Assembly (NCBI RefSeq): GCF_023638055.1
Contig: NZ_JAKRVY010000002.1
Coordinates: 1-64,000, forward strand
Direction of reading: 5' to 3'
DNA from: Natranaeroarchaeum aerophilus
Lineage (GTDB): Archaea; Halobacteriota; Halobacteria; Halobacteriales; Natronoarchaeaceae
DNA: 64,000 bases
Below, piece after piece: positions 58,953-64,000 of this stretch (positions within the stretch are counted from its first letter, which is position 1; each line of letters begins with the position of its first letter). Under the pieces are notes generated by a model, which was not told the DNA's origin, did no database searches, and was given only the letters and a program-made list of their open reading frames with translations. The position numbers and the translations under genes are program-made.

Positions 58953-61561
58953 AGCTCCGGTACGTTCAGGTGGAACTCGTCGCCGCGCGCCTCGACGAGA
59001 CAGAGGTGATAGCCCTGTTTTCTGGACTGCTTGACGAAACTCATTCGTGAGTCCCGACTCAGGAAACTCCCGCTTGTCGCCTCGCTCGCCGCTTCGAGCG
59101 CTCCCGGCTCGAAGAACGAGGAGGTCACGAGGAAGGCGGCACTCAACGTCTCCGAACTCTCCTTGACACGGCTCGCATCGGACTCCAGTTCGACGAGCAT
59201 TCGCTCGCCTGCGGGGTCCCGGGAGTCCGAAATATCGGCCACGATCAGGGGCTCGCCCATCCGGTTCCGGAACACGACGTCGAAGGCGGCGACCTCGGTC
59301 ACCTCCTCGCCGTTCTCCGTGTACGTGAGCTCGATTTCCCCCTCGAGCTCGACACGGTCGATCTCCGGGATGGCGTCGTAGAGGTCACTCAGACCGCTCT
59401 GGTTGCCAGTATCCTGAATCTCGTAGAGCAGCGTCTCGACGATCCAGTCGACGAACTGCATCTCCAGCGTCCCGTCGAGGAAGGTGTCGTACGGTTCGCC
59501 CTGTACGGCCACAGAATCTGCCTCGAATGTCGTATGGCGTTCGAGTTGCAGGTTCGCGTTGACGTCCTCCGCGGTTGCCGCACTGTCGTGTGCCGCCTCC
59601 AGCGTCGCCTCGCCTTTCGACCCGTACCGGATGAACAGGTTTGTCCCGGAAATCGCCTGTGTGGGCTGGATCTGCTGGCTCGAATCGTAGGCCGTCTTCC
59701 CGGCGGCTTCGAGAGTCGATTGGAGTTCGTCACGCTCGGACCGGAGCCGTTCGACTTCACGCTCGAGCTGTTCGACCGTGTCTGCAAGCGACTCGTTTTC
59801 GGCCGCTAGCTCGTCGCGTTCGGTTCGGAGTTCCTCGCGGGTCGCATCGAGTTGTTCGATCTTCGCTTCCAGTTCGTCGATCCGTTCCTCACGCTCGGCG
59901 AGCCGTTCTTTCGGAACCGTTTCGGCTGTCGTCTGCTGGTCTCCGGACGGGGGCGTCCGGGTCGAATTGCCAGCCTGAGCGCCCCCCTCGTCGTGACGCT
60001 GCTCTGTGGTCGTACTCTCGCGTCGGTCCGGTGTCGACCTGGTTTGTCGATCGGAGCCAGCCGCCGATCGCTCCTGACTCGTCTGCTCGGGAGCGCTTCG
60101 AGCGGTAGATGTCGAACCGGACGCTTTCCCGGTCGCGTCCTCGGCATCGGGTTCGGGATGTTCCGTATGGACCGGATCGAGCGAGGGGATCACCGTCGTT
60201 TCGCGCCAGTCGGCCTCCGCACCGATGGGATCCTCCGGCGTATCGGCGCTGTCTCCGGATGGCGTATCTGCTCCGGAGGGTGTCTCCGAGACGGTTCGTT
60301 CCGGTGCCGCGACCGCCCCGGTGTCGGCGTCGCTGGTCGTTGGCTCGTCCGGAGCTGTGTCACTTGCTGTCGTCTCACCTGGACCCGTCTCACTGGCCGT
60401 CGCTTTGTCTGTGGTCGTCTCACCGGCGATCGGCGTGTCATCGACGCTGCCCCCGACACGCTCCTCAGTATCCCTGTTCGGTGTGTGTTCCGCGATCTCC
60501 TCCGACTCGTCCGACGGGGGCTCGGCTGTTACACTCCCGTCGACAGGTCGGTCGTCGGACTGCTCCGTGGCCGTTGGATTGTCGATTCTGTCCGCAGTGG
60601 ACTCGTCGTCCGTGCCTCGGTTCTCACCGGCGGTTGCAGATGTGGTCTCATCCGCGACGTCCGAGGGCTGGCCGGAGTTTCCGAGGCTGCCGGATTCCCG
60701 AGTGGCCGCCTCGTCGGACTCAACGGGGTCCGGAGCCGCGTCAGCTGTCGGATCGATACTCTCAACTGTCTCGCTCTCGTTCGTGTACTCTGCCTCCTCT
60801 CCCGGCTGAGCGCTCGTCTGTCCGCCTGTCGAGGCGTCCGGAGCTGTCGTGGACACCTCTTCCGACGCGTCTTCTATCTCCCCCGCCGTCTCGGCAGTCT
60901 CATCCGTCGTCGGGGTGGGGTCGACAGTCGAGGGGTCCGGGGCCGATTCGGACGGTTCCGGGGACGAGTCGAGGCCCTCAGCCGATGTACCGGCGCCCTC
61001 GACAGTCTCCGGTTCGGGATCCGCTTCCGGAATCTCGATGACGTCGACCTCGGCGTCGACGACCTCGTAGATGCCGACCTCGTCGTTTGCCCGCTCGAAC
61101 GCCTCGTCATCGCCCACCAGCTCCTCTCTGGTACCGACGAACGCGGCGCTCATCGAGCGACCGCCGTAGTAGACGACGAAGTAGTCGCCACTGAGGACGT
61201 TTTCGCTCAGTTCGAGGTAGCCGGTGAACGACCCCGAAGTGAGCGTGTTGTCGACCTCGCTGACCGGCGTGTCTTCGGTATAGTACTTCGCCCGCGTCTC
61301 CGTCTCGCCTTCCCACATTGTGAACAACAGTGGGAGTGCGGGCTCGGGAGCAACATGGGCGGTGCCCGATGCGTCCTCGAACGCCTCGATACTGCCATCG
61401 TGGACGCCGATAATCCGGCCGTTGAGCATGAACAACCACGTCCCAGCGGTCTCGACCGCGCCGGTAAACTCCGTTCCGGCGAGATCACGGAGCCCCTCGT
61501 ACCCACCGGAGAAAGGTCGGGACTCCCACCGCTCGACGCGCTCAAGCGTGCGCGTATTCAT
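58949..61561 (-). CDS. large coiled-coil protein with DNA/nucleotide-type terminal domains (DUF7527-like)
   Basis: An 870-residue protein. Residues 1-200 are a folded domain with GTEFTGAVETAGTWLFMLNG and DYFVVYYGGRSMSAAFVGTR. About 350 residues of acidic Ser/Thr/Glu-rich disorder follow. A coiled coil comes next (residues about 595-665; ERIDELEAKIEQLDATREEL). The C-terminal 200 residues are a second domain (TNLFIRYGSKGEATLEAAHD; FRNRMGEPLIVADISDSRDP), reminiscent of a restriction-nuclease-like core, which is only a guess. From memory it resembles DUF7527. ATG at 61561 is chosen; upstream sequence in frame is not protein-like. Confidence 0.82.
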   Translation of the reverse strand: MNTRTLERVERWESRPFSGGYEGLRDLAGTEFTGAVETAGTWLFMLNGRIIGVHDGSIEAFEDASGTAHVAPEPALPLLFTMWEGETETRAKYYTEDTPVSEVDNTLTSGSFTGYLELSENVLSGDYFVVYYGGRSMSAAFVGTREELVGDDEAFERANDEVGIYEVVDAEVDVIEIPEADPEPETVEGAGTSAEGLDSSPEPSESAPDPSTVDPTPTTDETAETAGEIEDASEEVSTTAPDASTGGQTSAQPGEEAEYTNESETVESIDPTADAAPDPVESDEAATRESGSLGNSGQPSDVADETTSATAGENRGTDDESTADRIDNPTATEQSDDRPVDGSVTAEPPSDESEEIAEHTPNRDTEERVGGSVDDTPIAGETTTDKATASETGPGETTASDTAPDEPTTSDADTGAVAAPERTVSETPSGADTPSGDSADTPEDPIGAEADWRETTVIPSLDPVHTEHPEPDAEDATGKASGSTSTARSAPEQTSQERSAAGSDRQTRSTPDRRESTTTEQRHDEGGAQAGNSTRTPPSGDQQTTAETVPKERLAEREERIDELEAKIEQLDATREELRTERDELAAENESLADTVEQLEREVERLRSERDELQSTLEAAGKTAYDSSQQIQPTQAISGTNLFIRYGSKGEATLEAAHDSAATAEDVNANLQLERHTTFEADSVAVQGEPYDTFLDGTLEMQFVDWIVETLLYEIQDTGNQSGLSDLYDAIPEIDRVELEGEIELTYTENGEEVTEVAAFDVVFRNRMGEPLIVADISDSRDPAGERMLVELESDASRVKESSETLSAAFLVTSSFFEPGALEAASEATSGSFLSRDSRMSFVKQSRKQGYHLCLVEARGDEFHLNVPEL

Positions 61562-61649
61562 ACCGAGTACAAGCCACAAGCGAAACAAATACTTTCCGGC
61601 GTCTTCCCCGCAGGCTGGAAATAGGGTCGCCCGGCTCAGGTCGTCCGGC

Positions 61650-61928
61650 TCAGATCTTGCCTTCGGCGTCTTTTGCGAGCTCCTCCATGCGCTTGCCGAT
61701 GCGTCCGGCACTGGAGAACTCGTCGTCGCTCATTGCGTTCGCGAGGGCGTTGCCCAGGACGAAGACGGCGTGTTTGTGCTCGCTTTTGGATTTGTGGACG
61801 TGGGATGGGTCCACTTCGAGTTCATCATAGGGCTCGAACAGCTCGTCGTCGACACCCTCGCGCTCGGCGAAGTTCTCCATGATGATGACCATCTGCTCGT
61901 GAAGCTCCAGAAGCTCGTCTTTGTGCAT
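61650..61928 (-). CDS. UPF0058 family protein (copy 2)
   Basis: A 92-residue small helical protein. HKDELLELHEQMVIIMENFA opens it and VDPSHVHKSKSEHKHAVFVL is the family signature, the same block as in copy 1 at 51963. It carries a longer C-terminal tail (SAGRIGKRMEELAKDAEGK). The function is unknown. The frame is open upstream, but ATG at 61928 gives the usual family start. Confidence 0.9.
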   Translation of the reverse strand: MHKDELLELHEQMVIIMENFAEREGVDDELFEPYDELEVDPSHVHKSKSEHKHAVFVLGNALANAMSDDEFSSAGRIGKRMEELAKDAEGKI

Positions 61929-62011
61929 ACGGACCTGTAGGAACGTCCATGGTTTAAGGATTACTGCCAGCACACCGGAAACGGGTACGAGCGACCTGTT
62001 GCGCCCGATCG

Positions 62012-62650
62012 CTACCGATCCAGTGTGTCGGGTAGTGGCGGCCAGTCGAGTTTCTCCCGGGCGGCGACGGCGGACCAGCCACCGAAGATCAAAGCCCCAA
62101 CGGTTTCGGGGATTGCGAGGCCGGGGATCTGCCCAGTGAGCAGGGCCGCCCAGACGAGCCACGCCACCAGGTGAACGATGCCGAGCCAGATCGTCACGAG
62201 GCCCCAGCGCGTCCGACCAGCGAGGACGCTTCCAGTCCCGTGAGTCCACATGAAGACGATCCCGAGCAGGTAATGTGCGATCGCGACTGCACCATGGGGA
62301 TCGCGTGGGATGTAGTAAACGCCGACCAGCGCGAGCGCGATCAGCGCGCCCGCGAACTGGGCTGCACCGACCCGCTGTAGCGGATGGTCAGCGTCCACCC
62401 AGAGCCGCCAGGCGAACGGCAGGCCGACGAGGCCTGTCAGGATCAGACCCCCGTTGAACAGAGCAAACTGTGGGGTATCGACGAGAAAGGACAGCGTAAC
62501 GGATTCGCCAGCCGGGAGTTCCCCGAGGTTCGAGAGCGCGTCATCTGCCCAGACGAATCCCGGATCCACAAGTGTCGCCGCAAGGATCGTCACCGCCGCG
62601 ATTGCCGGGGCGATCAGACCAGTCGCGGCTGCCGACGTTCGTCTATCCAT
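62012..62650 (-). CDS. DUF998 family membrane protein
   Basis: A 212-residue protein with six membrane helices, opening AATGLIAPAIAAVTILAATL after a short polar start. DALSNLGELPAGESVTLSFL resembles the DUF998 signature (SxLG near the first loop), then FNGGLILTGLVGLPFAWRLW and AHYLLGIVFMWTHGTGSVLA. The family has no fixed function. ATG at 62650 is chosen; the frame is open upstream but not hydrophobic. It lies 62 bases downstream of the ABC ATPase stop on the same strand. Confidence 0.88.
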   Translation of the reverse strand: MDRRTSAAATGLIAPAIAAVTILAATLVDPGFVWADDALSNLGELPAGESVTLSFLVDTPQFALFNGGLILTGLVGLPFAWRLWVDADHPLQRVGAAQFAGALIALALVGVYYIPRDPHGAVAIAHYLLGIVFMWTHGTGSVLAGRTRWGLVTIWLGIVHLVAWLVWAALLTGQIPGLAIPETVGALIFGGWSAVAAREKLDWPPLPDTLDR

Positions 62651-62712
62651 CACACAGACAACTTGTTTATGGTGTATTAAAACTACGGCGCCTGCGGGTA
62701 CTCGAACGCCAC

Positions 62713-63870
62713 CTATCGACTCGGACTCCCTTTCGGGAACCAGACGAGCTCGTGATCGGCCGTGAGGGTCACGGAAACGGGTGTATCCAGATCGAGGGAT
62801 TCGCTGTGGTTGTGCATACACTCGACTGTCTCGCCGCTGTCGAGTTCGACCCGGTAGAGCACCGAGGGGCCGAGATACCGCCGGTAGGTCACTCGACCGT
62901 CTGCCTCTGCTTCCGTCGTCGGATAGGCAAGCACGTCGTCGGGTCGGACGAGTACGTCGATCTCGGTCATATCGTACTGGCTCGCCAGCCCATGGACCTG
63001 GTCGCGATCGATCGACGCCACGGTGGTGTCGACCTCGTCACCCCGTACGTAGCCCGAGAGGAAACTCGCGTGGCCGAGGAAGCCGGCGACGAATCGGGAT
63101 TTCGGCCGCTGGAAGACGGATTCTGGACGGCCGACCTGTTCGAGACGCCCGTCGTGCATCACCGCGACCCGGTCACTGATCGACAGAGCCTCCTCCTGAT
63201 CGTGCGTGACCGAGACGGCGGTAACGCCGGTCTCTTTGAGGATCCGGCGAACCTCCTCGCGCATCTCGACACGGAGGTCAACGTCGAGGTTGGAGAACGG
63301 CTCGTCGAGCAGCAGGATTGTGGGTTCTGGTGCGAGCGAGCGGGCCAGTGCGACGCGCTGTTGCTGACCGCCTGAAAGCTCTTCGGGGCGGGAGTCGCCC
63401 TGCTCGCCGAGGCCGACGAGATCGAGCAACTCCGCGACGCGGCGCTGCTGTTCTGACTCGGGCCAGTCGTCGATGCCGAAGGCGATGTTCTCGGCAGCGG
63501 TCATGTGTGGAAAGAGTGCGAAGTCCTGAAAGACGACACCGATGTCGCGGGCATCCGGCGGAACGAAGGTATTCTCACCTGTCGCGATCGGCCGACCGTC
63601 AACGCGGATTGCGCCCGTATCTGGGCGTTCGAGTCCAGCGATCAGTCGGAGCGTCGTCGTCTTGCCACAGCCGGAGGGGCCAAGCAGAGTTAGCAGTTCC
63701 CCGTCTTCGACGGCCAGTGACAGCTCTTCGACGGCGACTTCCGTGCCGAACGTTTTCGAAATCTCGTCGATTGACAACAGTGGCTCGTCTGCCACCTGTT
63801 GCGGTGCGGTCTCCCGCTGCTGTTCGTGAGCGGCCTGCTCCGTCGTGGTAGTCGTTGATTCAGCTGACAT
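62713..63870 (-). CDS. ABC transporter ATP-binding protein (iron/spermidine-type)
   Basis: A 385-residue ABC ATPase. It has a polar N-terminus of about 28 residues, Walker A LLGPSGCGKTTTLRLIAG near residue 60, the Q-loop VVFQDFALFPHM, the signature LSGGQQQRVALARSL, Walker B ILLLDEPFSNLD and the H-loop VSVTHDQEEALS. The C-terminal 120 residues form a TOBE/OB-like regulatory part (VLVRPDDVLAYPTTEAEADG). It resembles FbpC/PotA-type ATPases; the substrate (iron, thiamine, polyamine, sulfate) is not clear. Its start overlaps the permease stop by 11 bases. Confidence 0.93.
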   Translation of the reverse strand: MSAESTTTTTEQAAHEQQRETAPQQVADEPLLSIDEISKTFGTEVAVEELSLAVEDGELLTLLGPSGCGKTTTLRLIAGLERPDTGAIRVDGRPIATGENTFVPPDARDIGVVFQDFALFPHMTAAENIAFGIDDWPESEQQRRVAELLDLVGLGEQGDSRPEELSGGQQQRVALARSLAPEPTILLLDEPFSNLDVDLRVEMREEVRRILKETGVTAVSVTHDQEEALSISDRVAVMHDGRLEQVGRPESVFQRPKSRFVAGFLGHASFLSGYVRGDEVDTTVASIDRDQVHGLASQYDMTEIDVLVRPDDVLAYPTTEAEADGRVTYRRYLGPSVLYRVELDSGETVECMHNHSESLDLDTPVSVTLTADHELVWFPKGSPSR

Positions 63871-64000
63871 TGTACTTTTCCTGTCGCAACAGTACGATCA
63901 TCGAGAGTCCGGAGATCACGATGAGAATGAGGGCAGGCAGCGCCGCATACCGGTAGTAGACGCTCTCGTGGGCGGCCCAGATGATCGTCACGAGCGTATC
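63860..64000 (-). CDS. ABC transporter permease, C-terminal part (cut by window edge)
   Basis: Only the last 46 codons are in the window. They read as a membrane helix and tail: HESVYYRYAALPALILIVIS, then GLSMIVLLRQEKYNVS and a stop. This matches the end of BPD-type permeases (second permease half) of the iron/sulfate/thiamine transporter group. The gene overlaps the ATPase gene start by 11 bases and is read in the same direction, so they form one operon. The 5' part lies outside the window. Confidence 0.88.
   Translation of the reverse strand, partial: DTLVTIIWAAHESVYYRYAALPALILIVISGLSMIVLLRQEKYNVS

Noticed and set aside
59900-61000. Long plus-strand frame of about 590 codons opposite the coiled-coil protein gene
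   Set aside because: Cys/Arg-rich composition and overlap with a better acidic minus-strand frame mark it as a shadow.
1-64000. Search by eye for tRNA, rRNA, CRISPR arrays and insertion sequences
   Set aside because: No cloverleaf-like segment in the gaps, no spaced identical repeats beyond the origin boxes, and no transposase-like frame were seen.

Overview
The window reads as chromosomal DNA of an extremely halophilic archaeon (class Halobacteria). The sequence is visibly GC-rich, the proteins are strongly Asp/Glu-rich, and several genes belong to families known mainly or only from haloarchaea: HTH_10 (bacterioopsin-activator type) regulators, PGF-CTERM surface proteins, an HVO_2753-type zinc-ribbon microprotein, UPF0058 and UPF0212. 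Archaeal information-processing genes are present (Orc1/Cdc6, TFB, aEF-1beta, aIF2beta-like protein, KptA). I could not place it to genus. I saw no rRNA, tRNA, CRISPR array, insertion sequence or integrase.

Layout. 0.1-8.6 kb is metabolic: thiolase, ribose-1,5-bisphosphate isomerase, fructose-1,6-bisphosphatase (with an apparent 3' frameshift), a cytidine/guanine-deaminase-type enzyme, a DUF418 membrane protein, a PAS histidine kinase, a HAD phosphatase and KptA. 8.6-10.8 kb is a probable replication origin: an orc1/cdc6 gene with six origin-recognition-box-like repeats in three pairs around it. A TFB gene follows. 11.8-16.4 kb is a tight five-gene operon: a ParA/MinD ATPase fused to a KaiC/RecA-like domain without a P-loop, two membrane proteins with TrkA-C/RCK_C-like domains, a small unknown protein and a second MinD/ParA ATPase. 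16.4-21.6 kb holds two tandem GLUG-repeat surface proteins with PGF-CTERM anchors and a pilin-like protein. 21.7-33.5 kb is a type-IV-filament-like secretion cluster: HerA-like ATPase, coiled-coil protein, PilB-type ATPase, PilC/TadC-type membrane protein, and pilin-like or anchored proteins of up to 1,030 residues.

33.5-38.7 kb encodes a PQQ-propeller lipoprotein, a double VOC protein, a secreted gluzincin-like protease and a NUDIX hydrolase. 38.7-44.6 kb is an anaerobic-respiration operon (molybdopterin catalytic subunit, four-cluster ferredoxin, NrfD membrane subunit, TorD chaperone) with HTH_10 regulators at both ends. 44.7-50.6 kb contains a glycoside-hydrolase-like protein, a 32-residue membrane microprotein, a DUF47/PhoU protein, a peroxiredoxin-like protein, a degenerate HflX paralogue, MoaA and a TctA-like permease. 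50.6-58.9 kb is a housekeeping stretch: zinc-ribbon microproteins, EF-1beta, aIF2beta-like protein, CbiX, DR2241-type protein, Trm112-like protein, PurA and halocyanin. The window ends with a large coiled-coil protein, a second UPF0058, a DUF998 membrane protein and an ABC transporter cut by the window edge.

How the genes may work together. The main accessory block runs from 11.8 to 33.5 kb. It pairs two positioning-type ATPases and RCK_C-like membrane proteins with archaeosortase-anchored surface proteins and a filament/secretion engine. I infer, but cannot prove, that the five-gene ParA/RCK_C operon positions or gates the surface machinery. The 38.7-44.6 kb operon suggests sulfur-compound or similar anaerobic respiration, and MoaA for its cofactor lies nearby.
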